In this document: positions 6,883 through 14,385 of the stretch, one piece after another | How the letters are laid out: each line of letters begins with the position of its first letter | How positions within the stretch are numbered: position 1 is the first letter of the stretch | Assembly (NCBI RefSeq): GCF_036639235.1 | Contig: NZ_JAVWJB010000041.1 | Coordinates: 1-15,221, forward strand | Length of the DNA: 15,221 bases | Source of the DNA: Clostridium_AB sp036639235 | GTDB taxonomy: Bacteria > Bacillota > Clostridia > Clostridiales > Caloramatoraceae | Reading direction: 5' to 3' | Notes under the pieces: generated by a model | Seen by the model: the letters and a program-made list of their open reading frames with translations, nothing else | Told to the model about the DNA's origin: nothing | Databases searched by the model: none | Made by a program: the position numbers and the translations under genes

Positions 6883-7848
6883 CTAGTTTTTCTTAATTAT
6901 TTCCTCGTAGGAAGGAATGTTAAATATACTTTCAGCAGATTTTACCCCTTTAATAATAGCCTTTTCAACACATTTACGGGCAAGTAGGCCAACTAAATTA
7001 ATATCAGCATCTATTTTTCCAGTGCTAAGAGAGAAAATAGTGTCACCATCAAACATGGTGTGACAAGGAAATATACATCTAGCAAATCCGTTATGTGCCA
7101 TTGAGGCAATTTTCTTGTTCTGAGCCTTGTTAAAATTAGCATTAGTAATAATGCAGGCAATAGTAGTATTACCCTTATATACAGTTGAAGGGTTAAAGCT
7201 TTTTATCATAATATCCTCTGTTGAGGAAATAAGTCCATTAACTAGTGGTCCAGCTATATTTTCATTTGTTTCAGGACAAACAATATTTCCTATAGCATTA
7301 ACAGCAACAATAGCCCCTACCTGAAGACCATTAATTTCTAAGGCATGCATTCCAAGGCCACCTTTCATAGAATTATTATGTCCGAGAATTTTACCAACAG
7401 TAGCCCCAACTCCAGCACCTATATTTCCTTGAATAGGTTCATTATCTTCATATGCATTAACACATGCATTATAGCCCATTTCCCTATTAGGACGAATAGT
7501 AGAGTCCCCTGTATCAAGATCGAATATAACAGCACCACATACAATAGGGACTATATGACTTGAAACCCTAAATCCGATTCCCTTCTTCTCAAGAAACTCC
7601 ATAACACCACTACATGAATCAAGACCATATGCACTTCCACCTGAAAGGACAACTCCATGAACCTTTTCTACCATTTCGCTTGGGTCAAGAAGGTCTGTTT
7701 CACGTGTTCCTGGGGCACCGCCTCTAACATCTACACCGCAGCTAGCACCGTCTTCACTTATAATAACGCTACATCCTGTGCCTGATTTTAGGTCAGAATA
7801 ATTACCAAATTTAATACCATCTATTGAATTTATAGTTATTTCTTTCAT
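6883..7848 (-). CDS. P1-family peptidase (DmpA/ThnT-like, self-cleaving)
   Basis: 321 residues of the S58/P1 family of N-terminal nucleophile hydrolases, which includes DmpA (L-aminopeptidase/D-esterase), beta-aminopeptidases and ThnT. Conserved blocks: GVDVRGGAPGTRETDLL from residue 38, HGVVLSGGSAYGLD at 64-77, the Gly-rich GNIGAGVGATVGK region and GLQVGAIVAVNAIGN. Such proteins cut themselves to expose the nucleophile; the motif GNTTIACIITNA places this cut between Asn227 and Thr228, as in the Asn-Thr-Thr of ThnT. Substrates in this family vary widely (small peptides, beta-peptides, amides), so none is claimed. There is no signal peptide, so it is cytoplasmic. AGGAGG at 7853-7858 sets the start. 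It lies 52 bases downstream of the ECF gene on the same strand, but a terminator hairpin separates them. Confidence 0.9.
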   Translation of the reverse strand: MKEITINSIDGIKFGNYSDLKSGTGCSVIISEDGASCGVDVRGGAPGTRETDLLDPSEMVEKVHGVVLSGGSAYGLDSCSGVMEFLEKKGIGFRVSSHIVPIVCGAVIFDLDTGDSTIRPNREMGYNACVNAYEDNEPIQGNIGAGVGATVGKILGHNNSMKGGLGMHALEINGLQVGAIVAVNAIGNIVCPETNENIAGPLVNGLISSTEDIMIKSFNPSTVYKGNTTIACIITNANFNKAQNKKIASMAHNGFARCIFPCHTMFDGDTIFSLSTGKIDADINLVGLLARKCVEKAIIKGVKSAESIFNIPSYEEIIKKN

Positions 7849-7865
7849 ATTTCCTCCTAAAATAA

Positions 7866-7892
7866 AATAGCCTAAGTAATACTTAGGCTATA
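7866..7892 (-). terminator. Terminator or attenuator hairpin between ECF S component and P1 peptidase
   Basis: A perfect 11-bp stem (7867-7877 with 7881-7891) with a 3-base loop. On the minus strand it is followed by TTTTATTTT and then, almost at once, by the AGGAGG of the peptidase gene. It would end ECF transcripts. If no promoter lies inside the ECF gene, the peptidase depends on readthrough. Confidence 0.78.
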
Positions 7893-7900
7893 ATTTTACG

Positions 7901-8506
7901 CTATTTTTGTAATCTACTAACTGCAATAACTACAGGTATACAAATTAGTGTTGATATTATTGTCTCAGGTATTCCGTTTGTTGCACCAATACCAAGTAGA
8001 GTATAGCCAATTGTTGAAGACTCTACGCCCATAGCTGAAGCTAGGTTATCACCATATAATATAAATGCAAGTGATAATACTAAAATAGTATTAGTAAGTG
8101 TTCCAACTGCTGCTGATACTCCTATAGAAATTTTCTTATACTTTGACATGAATTTACTACTATTAAGTAAAGTATAAGTATAATATGAGGTTACCCCTAT
8201 TAAGATTCTTGGAACCAAAGCTATTATAGGATTTAAAAATATAAATGATGTAATGGTAGGAGCTGTAACTGCTTGATACATACTAAACAGGCCGAATATA
8301 CCTCCAACAATTATTCCTACAATAGGACCCTCCACAATAGCTGCTATTATAACAGGTATGTGTAGTATAGTTGCAAACACTGGTGGAATATGAATAAATC
8401 CAAGACCAGTAATACCTAGAAAAATAGAAACTGATGAAAAAACACCAGCAAAAACTATTTTTCTAACAGATAAAATGTTTTTGTAGTTTGATTTTACGTT
8501 TTGCAT
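7901..8506 (-). CDS. ECF-transporter substrate-binding (S) component, substrate unknown
   Basis: 201 residues, almost entirely hydrophobic with about six helices. The sequence pattern is that of the small-molecule S components of energy-coupling-factor importers: an N-terminal helix KIVFAGVFSSVSIFLG, HIPPVFATILHIPVIIAAIVEGP, and a Gly-rich GIIVGGIFGLFS (64-75). Such proteins bind a vitamin or metabolite and share a distant EcfA/A'/T energising module, which is not in this window. I cannot tell which substrate; pantothenate, other vitamins or a peptide-derived compound are possible. CCTCC at 8513-8517 (GGAGG on the coding strand) precedes ATG. A promoter and a leader of about 97 bases lie upstream. 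The following gene encodes a P1 peptidase, which might process an imported compound (inference). Confidence 0.82.
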   Translation of the reverse strand: MQNVKSNYKNILSVRKIVFAGVFSSVSIFLGITGLGFIHIPPVFATILHIPVIIAAIVEGPIVGIIVGGIFGLFSMYQAVTAPTITSFIFLNPIIALVPRILIGVTSYYTYTLLNSSKFMSKYKKISIGVSAAVGTLTNTILVLSLAFILYGDNLASAMGVESSTIGYTLLGIGATNGIPETIISTLICIPVVIAVSRLQK

Positions 8507-8609
8507 TGTTTCCCTCCGTTCTTATTCCATAAAGGATATAATTCGGTTATAAAATTATAAAATTATGAAATTGGTAAATGTTCAGTTTCAAATGAATACC
8601 GACAAAGTT

Positions 8610-8637
8610 ATTATACCAATTATTAGGATGAATTCAA
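8610..8637 (-). promoter_or_regulatory. Promoter of the ECF S-component gene
   Basis: On the minus strand TTGAAT (8637-8632), a 16-base spacer and TATAAT (8615-8610). The transcript would carry a leader of about 97 bases (8603-8507), in which TCGGT and ACCGA can pair over a distance. I see no recognisable riboswitch there. Confidence 0.65.
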
Positions 8638-8643
8638 ATAAAA

Positions 8644-8874
8644 TTATGTAATATTTAAAGCTTTATCTATAGATGATTTATCAAACCCTACAATATAACA
8701 TCCATTAATATTAATAACTGGAACACCTGATTGGTTAGACTCTTTAACAAGAACATCATAGGCAGCTAGATTTTCACCTACATCTATTTCATCGTAGCTT
8801 ATATTATTATTTTTAAGATACGACTTAAGCTTAATGCACCATGGACATCCTTTTCTTGTGTATACAGTAACCAT
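8644..8874 (-). CDS. Small glutaredoxin (CPWC active site)
   Basis: 76-residue thioredoxin-fold oxidoreductase. The redox motif is Cys10-Pro-Trp-Cys13, and the cis-proline element is GVPV (Pro52). The length and the N-terminus MVTVYTRKGCPWC match small glutaredoxins and NrdH-like redoxins; CPWC replaces the CPYC of classical glutaredoxins. It probably acts in disulfide reduction or as a reductase partner in the cytoplasm. An upstream in-frame ATG at 8898 would add eight residues, but AGGAGG just ahead of ATG 8874 fixes the start there. The gene directly follows the GHL10 hydrolase gene on the same strand, behind a hairpin. No glutathione-system or ribonucleotide reductase gene is nearby to show the partner. 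Confidence 0.9.
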   Translation of the reverse strand: MVTVYTRKGCPWCIKLKSYLKNNNISYDEIDVGENLAAYDVLVKESNQSGVPVININGCYIVGFDKSSIDKALNIT

Positions 8875-8896
8875 AATACTCCTCCTACCATAAAAC

Positions 8897-8928
8897 AAAG
8901 TACATGGATTATAATAACCATGTACTTT
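8897..8928 (-). terminator. Terminator-like hairpin between hydrolase and glutaredoxin genes
   Basis: A perfect 11-bp stem (8897-8907 with 8918-8928) with a 10-base loop. On the minus strand it is followed by the weak T run GTTTTA and then the glutaredoxin AGGAGG. The loop itself contains TATAAT (8913-8908, minus), which could be a -10 for the glutaredoxin gene; the matching -35 (TAAACA at 18 bases) is poor. Confidence 0.65.
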
Positions 8929-8949
8929 ATATGTTTATCTTACAAAAAT

Positions 8950-10545
8950 CTATTTAAACACTCTAATTACCTTTGAGGATGCATCAAGTGCTTGTACCAC
9001 ATAGGTATATTTACTAGTTAGATTTGTTTTGCTATCTGTATATGAATAGTATGTACCCTTTGATTTATTAATAGTGGCTATAATATGATTAGAATTATTA
9101 AGATCTACAGTTTGGTTTCCTGTAAATTTAAATACTCTATATTTAACAGCACTACTATTCTTTACATCATTAAAGGCTATTTTATTTCCTGTACCTGAAA
9201 TATACACATTAAGCTTAGTTGATGGTACTGGAGTAGGAGGTGGAACTATAGTATCTGAACCTGTTATTGGAACCTTAGATGTATAATATTTAGAAACTAA
9301 GGTAGTTTTAAATCCTGAAATATTTGAGTTAAGATCCCTTAAGCTAAAGAATGAACTACCGTGAACATTAGGGTTTTTTCTTAAATAATCTATTTGCATA
9401 GGTATTTGATTCTTATCCTTCCAGTCAGCAGCTTCATATGATGAGGCTTGTCCATCTTTATACTTATAAACAGCATGTCCAATATATAGTTTACACTTAG
9501 TACCACGGACAACGTCACTCCACCAATCAACCAGTTTTGTATAAGGTGCAACGCTATTATTCATAGACCAATAAAGCTGAGGAGTTATATAGTCTATATA
9601 TCCGTTCTTAACCCATTTTTTTGTATCTGCAAATGAGTCATGGTAACTACTTAGAGCTGATTTAGCAACTCCTATTGTTCCATCTGGATGCTTGTCCTTG
9701 CTTGACCAAATACCAAATGGACTAACTCCGAATTTAACATTTGGCTTAACTTTTTTTATGTTTATATTAATATTTTTAATTAGGTTATCAACGCTACCGC
9801 GTCTAAAATCTTCTATTGTTTTATATGATGAACCGTATTTTTTGTATGTAGCCATATCAGGGTTGTCCTTTTTAAAACTAGCATCATACGGGTAGAAGTA
9901 ATCATCAAAATGAATTCCATCTATATTATAATTACGTACAACTTCCATTACAGTATCAACAATATGCTGCTGAACCTTAGGCTCACCTGGATTTAAGTAA
10001 AGTTTACCTCCATATAGCATTACAAGGTCTGGATTTTTTCTAGCAAAATTATCTTGGCTTAAGGTAGCAAGTAGTTGCTCCTTAGTTTTACCTGTAACCT
10101 TTGACTCTGTAACCCTATAAGGATTAAACCACCCGTGGAATTCCATACCCTTTTTATGGGTCTCGTCAATCATGTATTTAAGAGGGTCAAAACCTGAAGC
10201 AGGGGCCTTCCCTTGGGTTCCTGTTAGGTATTTTGACCATGGATTAATCTTTGATGGATAAAACGCATCACCAGCAGGTCTAACTTGAAAAGTTACTGCA
10301 TTCATATTCATACTATCAAATGAATTTAATACCTTTTGGTATTCTGATTTAAACTTGTCAGTATTTCCACTTGTTTGAGGAAAATCTATATTCCATACAG
10401 TAGATACCCATGTACTTCTAAATTCAGGAGAAGTATTTGTTTTAGCCTGGGCTAATGATGAATTAAGTAAACCTATACTACTTAAAACAAGGGTAAAACA
10501 TACTAATAGGGAAGTTAAAATTTTGCCTTTAAATAATTTTTTCAA
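8950..10545 (-). CDS. Secreted GHL10 (DUF187) glycoside hydrolase with C-terminal accessory domain
   Basis: 531 residues. A signal peptide (basic MKKLFKGK, hydrophobic 9-27, likely cut after AQA at 32-34) sends it outside. Residues about 40-410 are a GHL10 barrel: FRSTWVSTVWNIDFP at the start, NAVTFQVRPAGDAFYPSKINPW, GWFNPYRVT, GIHFDDYFYP (Asp214-Asp215), VSPFGIWSS and ITPQLYWS (Trp326). The E. coli relative DigH (YddW) cleaves peptidoglycan glycan strands stripped of stem peptides, so a cell-wall role is likely. After a Pro-rich linker (PPPTPVPS) comes a domain of about 85 residues resembling fibronectin type III, perhaps for wall binding. The start codon is TTG at 10545, set by GGAGGTG five bases upstream; no ATG fits. 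There is no lipobox and no sortase or SLH anchor. Confidence 0.9.
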   Translation of the reverse strand: MKKLFKGKILTSLLVCFTLVLSSIGLLNSSLAQAKTNTSPEFRSTWVSTVWNIDFPQTSGNTDKFKSEYQKVLNSFDSMNMNAVTFQVRPAGDAFYPSKINPWSKYLTGTQGKAPASGFDPLKYMIDETHKKGMEFHGWFNPYRVTESKVTGKTKEQLLATLSQDNFARKNPDLVMLYGGKLYLNPGEPKVQQHIVDTVMEVVRNYNIDGIHFDDYFYPYDASFKKDNPDMATYKKYGSSYKTIEDFRRGSVDNLIKNININIKKVKPNVKFGVSPFGIWSSKDKHPDGTIGVAKSALSSYHDSFADTKKWVKNGYIDYITPQLYWSMNNSVAPYTKLVDWWSDVVRGTKCKLYIGHAVYKYKDGQASSYEAADWKDKNQIPMQIDYLRKNPNVHGSSFFSLRDLNSNISGFKTTLVSKYYTSKVPITGSDTIVPPPTPVPSTKLNVYISGTGNKIAFNDVKNSSAVKYRVFKFTGNQTVDLNNSNHIIATINKSKGTYYSYTDSKTNLTSKYTYVVQALDASSKVIRVFK

Positions 10546-10691
10546 AATTGCACCTCCGTTAATGGCATTTTTTTAGAAATATTTCTTATATTTTAACACA
10601 TATAGTAGAAAAATTGAAACAGATTAGAGAATTTGTAATGATAATAAATATAGAAATATGTTATTATGTAGATATAAGGGAGGGAGAAAGA

Positions 10692-10964
10692 ATGGAAACA
10701 TACATAGTAAAACTTATAATTTTAGCACTTCTTTTTCTTTTATTTGTTTATAGAATATATAAGAATAGAAAATTACATGATGTAGCAGTACTTGTTGTAA
10801 TTTTAATATGTGCAGTAATAGTTTCTCCAATAGGAGAAAATCTTCCAAAGCTGCCTATAATGGTAGTTGTACTTGTATTAGTGGTTGTAACAATATTATC
10901 ACTACTTAAATCGAAAAACGATGAATATAAAAAGGCTATGGAAAAAAATAAAAAACAAGATTAG
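10692..10964 (+). CDS. Small three-helix membrane protein, unknown function
   Basis: 90 residues with three predicted membrane helices (about 5-22, 31-48 and 55-73) and a charged, Lys-rich C-terminal tail (KSKNDEYKKAMEKNKKQD). There is no recognisable family motif. An in-frame TTG at 10614 would extend it by 26 residues, but GGGAGGGAG (10678-10686) sits ahead of ATG 10692, and the extension lacks a binding site of its own. It is flanked by a divergent hydrolase gene and followed by a strong terminator, so it is probably monocistronic. No function is proposed. Confidence 0.8.
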   Translation: METYIVKLIILALLFLLFVYRIYKNRKLHDVAVLVVILICAVIVSPIGENLPKLPIMVVVLVLVVVTILSLLKSKNDEYKKAMEKNKKQD

Positions 10965-10972
10965 CCATCTAT

Positions 10973-11009
10973 AAAAGAATCTACCTATATAAGAGGTAGA
11001 TTCTTTTTT
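10973..11009 (+). terminator. Intrinsic terminator after the small membrane protein
   Basis: A perfect 14-bp stem (10973-10986 with 10994-11007) with a 7-base loop and a run of six Ts ending at 11009, nine bases after the stop codon. Confidence 0.9.
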
Positions 11010-11088
11010 GTATATGTAACGATTTGAAAAATCATTTCATATTATAAAGGTAGATAAATCAATATATCAAGTAATTTGGAGGCGTATT

Positions 11089-12165
11089 ATGAAAAATTCC
11101 AAATCCTATTTAGTAGCTGCAAACACATGTGAGGGTTTTGTATCCTACTTTGAAGAATTTCTAAAACCTGCTAAAAGGGTAATGATTTTAAAGGGTGGTC
11201 CAGGCTGTGGAAAATCAACTTTTATGAAGAAGGTTGGAAATACCCTAATTGACAAGGGACTAAGTGTCGATTTTATTTACTGTGCATCTGATAGTGAATC
11301 ACTTGATGCTATTTATGTTAATGATGTTGATTTAATAATTGTTGATGGTACTGCACCACATGTTATAGATCCAAAGTATCCAGGGGTTGTAGAAAGCATC
11401 TATAATTTTGGTGAATACTTTGATGAAGATATTTTAAGAGAGAATGGAAGAAAAATAAAAAATATAATAGATACAAAGTCAGGTGAGTATAAAAAGCTTT
11501 ATGATATTTTAAGGGAAGCGAAGATTATCCATGACAGAATGGAAAAAGAATATTTAATTGGTATGGACTTTGAAAAGGCTAACCAAATATCAACTAACCT
11601 TGTAAAAGAGGTAGTAGGGGAGTCTGAATGTATGGATGGCAATGAAATAAATAGATTTGCAGGAGCATTAACTCCACAGGGACAGGCTATTTACTATGAT
11701 GAGCTTTTAGAGGGAATTGAAAACAGATATATAATTAAGGGAAGAGCAGGAACAGGTAAGTCAACTCTTATGAAAAAGCTAGGTAAAAGCGGGCTTTGTA
11801 AGGGGTATGAAGTTGAGTTTTATCACTGTGGACTTGACCCTAATAGTTTAGATATGGTTATTATAAGGGATCTTTCAGTTGCTGTACTTGATGGAACAGC
11901 ACCACATGTTGTAGACCCTGTAGGTAATGATAAGGTAATTGATATGTTTGAATTATGTATTAATAAGGATATAGTAGATGAGGAAAATGGTATTTTAGTT
12001 GATATTAATAGGGAATATTCAGCTGAAATAGTTAAGGCTAAGGAAGTATTTAAAAATATTAAGGAGCTACATGAAGAGCTTGAGGGAATATATACTAAGG
12101 CTATTAATTTTAAGGAAATAGATAAGATATACGATAAGGTTATAGAAGAAATATTAAATATGTAG
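11089..12165 (+). CDS. Tandem-duplicated P-loop ATPase, function unknown
   Basis: 358 residues with two complete nucleotide-binding halves. Half 1: Walker A GGPGCGKST (36-44), YCASDSESLD (64-73), Walker B-like LIIVDGTAPHVIDP ending at 95. Half 2: GRAGTGKST (218-226), YHCGLDPNSLD from 245, VAVLDGTAPHVVDP ending at 277. Lys42 and Lys224, Cys65 and Cys247, and Asp86 and Asp268 are each 182 apart, so the copies align without a net gap. It resembles a conserved Firmicutes family of hypothetical ATPases with two ATP-binding domains; no biochemical role is known to me. No signal peptide or membrane helix is seen. GGAGG at 11078-11082 sets the start. It stands alone between two terminators. The DGTAPHxxDP motif may replace the usual Walker B acidic pair. 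Confidence 0.85.
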   Translation: MKNSKSYLVAANTCEGFVSYFEEFLKPAKRVMILKGGPGCGKSTFMKKVGNTLIDKGLSVDFIYCASDSESLDAIYVNDVDLIIVDGTAPHVIDPKYPGVVESIYNFGEYFDEDILRENGRKIKNIIDTKSGEYKKLYDILREAKIIHDRMEKEYLIGMDFEKANQISTNLVKEVVGESECMDGNEINRFAGALTPQGQAIYYDELLEGIENRYIIKGRAGTGKSTLMKKLGKSGLCKGYEVEFYHCGLDPNSLDMVIIRDLSVAVLDGTAPHVVDPVGNDKVIDMFELCINKDIVDEENGILVDINREYSAEIVKAKEVFKNIKELHEELEGIYTKAINFKEIDKIYDKVIEEILNM

Positions 12166-12275
12166 ATAAATATTAGTAATATATAAATAGTAGGATTATC
12201 TATGAATTATATATTGGGATTTAATTTTATATAGTGCAAACATATATTAAGGTAAATATTTGTTAGTTAACAATC

Positions 12276-12304
12276 AAGGTGTAGCATTTGCTACACTTTT
12301 TTTG
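12276..12304 (+). terminator. Intrinsic terminator after the duplicated ATPase
   Basis: A 10-bp stem (12276-12285 with 12290-12299) around a 4-base loop, then a run of seven Ts. It lies about 110 bases after the ATPase stop; the intervening AT-rich DNA (12166-12275) shows no gene or clear signal. Confidence 0.82.
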
Positions 12305-12361
12305 TTTAAAAAATCCTATATTTAGATATAATTATTATTAATAGAAAGTGTATGTTTTTAA

Positions 12362-12392
12362 TTGTTTACATAGAAAATAATGATATAATAAT
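12362..12392 (+). promoter_or_regulatory. Promoter of uvrBA
   Basis: TATAAT at 12384-12389 with extended TG (12381-12382) and TTGTTT at 12362-12367 (16-base spacer). An overlapping pair, TTTACA (12365-12370) and AATAAT (12387-12392), also with a 16-base spacer, is possible. Transcription would begin within the SOS box just downstream. Confidence 0.7.
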
Positions 12393-12398
12393 ATAAAA

Positions 12399-12410
12399 GA
12401 ACTTTTGTTC
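12399..12410 (+). promoter_or_regulatory. LexA (DinR) SOS box of uvrB
   Basis: GAACTTTTGTTC is a perfect GAAC-N4-GTTC inverted repeat, the core bound by LexA/DinR in Firmicutes. It begins nine bases after the -10 and precedes the ribosome binding site, so repressor would block initiation. This predicts DNA-damage induction of uvrBA. Confidence 0.9.
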
Positions 12411-12423
12411 GAGAGGTGAGGGT

Positions 12424-14376
12424 ATGAACGAATTTAAGATAGTATCTAAGTATAAGCCAACAGGGGATCAGCCTAAGGCAATAGATAAAATAGTTAAGGG
12501 ACTTAAAAATGGAGATAAGGCAGAAACATTACTTGGAGTTACAGGTTCAGGTAAGACCTTTACTATGGCAAATATTATTGAAAGATCTCAAAGGCCAGCA
12601 CTTGTTCTTGCACATAACAAAACACTTGCAGCCCAGCTTTGTAGTGAGTTTAAGGAGTTTTTCCCAAACAATGCTGTTGAGTATTTTGTTAGTTATTATG
12701 ATTATTATCAGCCAGAGGCATATGTACCCCATACAGATACATTTATAGAGAAGGATGCGTCTATTAATGACGAGATTGATAAGCTTCGGCACTCAGCAAC
12801 ATCAGCACTTCTTGAAAGAAGAGATGTTATAGTTGTTGCAAGTGTATCTTGTATATATGGGCTAGGTAATCCTAATGAGTATAGATCTTTAATGTTATCT
12901 CTGCGTGAGGGAATGGAAAAAAATAGGGATAGTATACTTAAAAAATTAGTTGAGATTCAATACGAAAGAAATGATATTAACTTTACACGTGGAACCTTTA
13001 GGGTACGTGGAGATGTTGTTGAGATTTTCCCAGCATCATCATCAGATAGTGCTATTAGGGTTGAGATGTTTGGAGATGAAATAGATAGAATATGTGAAAT
13101 AGATGTTTTAACTGGTGAGATTATAGGAAGAAGAAGTCATATAGTAATTTTCCCAGCTTCCCACTATGCAGCATCTAAGGAGAAGATAGAATCAACTATT
13201 CATCTTATAGAAGAAGAACTTGAGGTTCGCCATAGAGAACTTATAGAAGAGGGTAAATTACTTGAGGCCCAAAGAATTAAACAAAGAACCAATTATGATA
13301 TAGAAATGCTTAAGGAAGTAGGATATTGTAGTGGAGTTGAGAATTATTCAAGATTGTTTGATGGAAGAAATCCAGGAGAAGCTCCATATACATTAATTGA
13401 TTACTTCCCAGATGATTACTTATTATTTATAGATGAGTCACATGTAACCCTTCCACAGGTTAAGGCTATGTACGGAGGAGATAGATCCCGTAAGGATAAC
13501 CTTATAGAATATGGCTTTAGACTAAAAAGTGCATACGATAATAGGCCATTAACATTTGAAGAGTTTGAAGGGAAAATGGGTCAAACTATATTTGTAAGTG
13601 CAACTCCTGCTAAGTATGAAATAGAACACTCAGAGAATATAGTAGAACAGGTAATAAGACCAACAGGTCTATTAGACCCTGTAATTGAGGTTAGACCAAT
13701 TAAGGGACAAATCGATAACTTAATAGGAGAAATAAACTCTACAATACAGAGAGGGTTTAGAATTCTAGTTACTACACTAACTAAGAAGATGTCAGAGGAT
13801 TTAACAGATTATCTTAAGGAAATTAATATAAAGGTTAGATATCTACATTCAGATATTGATACAATTGAAAGAATGAAAATCATAAAAGAGTTAAGACTAG
13901 GAGAGATAGACGTTTTAATTGGTATTAACCTTTTACGGGAAGGACTTGATATTCCAGAGGTTGCATTAGTTGCCATACTAGATGCTGACAAAGAAGGGTT
14001 CCTTAGAAGTGAAACAGCCCTAATTCAAACTGTAGGTAGGGCGGCTAGAAATTCTGAAAGTAAGGTTATAATGTATGCTGATAATATTACAAGGTCTATG
14101 AAAACAGCTATAGATGAGACTAAGAGAAGACGTAAGGTTCAGATAAAATATAACGAGAAGCATGGAATTACACCAACAACAGTAATTAAGGCTATACATA
14201 ACAACCTTCAAGTAAGTAAGGAAGTAGATAAGGATATAGAAAATATTATAGATGAAGAGAATCTTAAGGAGATTATTGATGTTCTTGAAAAGGAAATGAA
14301 GATTGCAGCTTCAGAGCTAGACTTTGAAAGAGCAGCAAATCTTAGAGATAAGATTAAGTCACTTAAGGGAGAGTAA
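12424..14376 (+). CDS. uvrB: UvrB, excinuclease ABC subunit B
   Basis: Damage-verifying helicase-like subunit of nucleotide excision repair; receives lesions from UvrA and recruits UvrC. 650 residues, full length. Walker A GVTGSGKT (38-45); the beta-hairpin region YYDYYQPEAYVPHTDTFIEKD (about 90-112) that inserts between the DNA strands; Walker B DESH (337-340); helicase motifs including NLLREGLDIPEV and QTVGRAARN; and a C-terminal UVR motif (about 615-648) that binds UvrC. AGAGGTGAG (12412-12420) precedes ATG. The stop is ten bases before the uvrA start, whose binding site overlaps the uvrB stop, so the two are coupled. The SOS box upstream indicates LexA control. Confidence 0.98.
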   Translation: MNEFKIVSKYKPTGDQPKAIDKIVKGLKNGDKAETLLGVTGSGKTFTMANIIERSQRPALVLAHNKTLAAQLCSEFKEFFPNNAVEYFVSYYDYYQPEAYVPHTDTFIEKDASINDEIDKLRHSATSALLERRDVIVVASVSCIYGLGNPNEYRSLMLSLREGMEKNRDSILKKLVEIQYERNDINFTRGTFRVRGDVVEIFPASSSDSAIRVEMFGDEIDRICEIDVLTGEIIGRRSHIVIFPASHYAASKEKIESTIHLIEEELEVRHRELIEEGKLLEAQRIKQRTNYDIEMLKEVGYCSGVENYSRLFDGRNPGEAPYTLIDYFPDDYLLFIDESHVTLPQVKAMYGGDRSRKDNLIEYGFRLKSAYDNRPLTFEEFEGKMGQTIFVSATPAKYEIEHSENIVEQVIRPTGLLDPVIEVRPIKGQIDNLIGEINSTIQRGFRILVTTLTKKMSEDLTDYLKEINIKVRYLHSDIDTIERMKIIKELRLGEIDVLIGINLLREGLDIPEVALVAILDADKEGFLRSETALIQTVGRAARNSESKVIMYADNITRSMKTAIDETKRRRKVQIKYNEKHGITPTTVIKAIHNNLQVSKEVDKDIENIIDEENLKEIIDVLEKEMKIAASELDFERAANLRDKIKSLKGE

Positions 14377-14385
14377 GGTGAAACA

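Noticed and set aside
6559..6896. Several open frames running through the second N gap on both strands
   Set aside because: They consist mainly of N codons and terminator sequence, overlap real genes and lack binding sites.
8875..8898. ATG at 8898 as the start of the glutaredoxin
   Set aside because: The extension is encoded by the ribosome binding site and hairpin arm, and the family starts at MVTVYTRKGC.
10614..10691. TTG start 26 codons upstream for the small membrane protein
   Set aside because: It has no binding site ahead of it, and a strong GGGAGGGAG precedes ATG 10692.
3723..12361. Genomic island carried by a mobile element
   Set aside because: No transposase, integrase, terminal repeats or attachment site was seen, and base composition looks like the flanks; gene order change alone does not show mobility.
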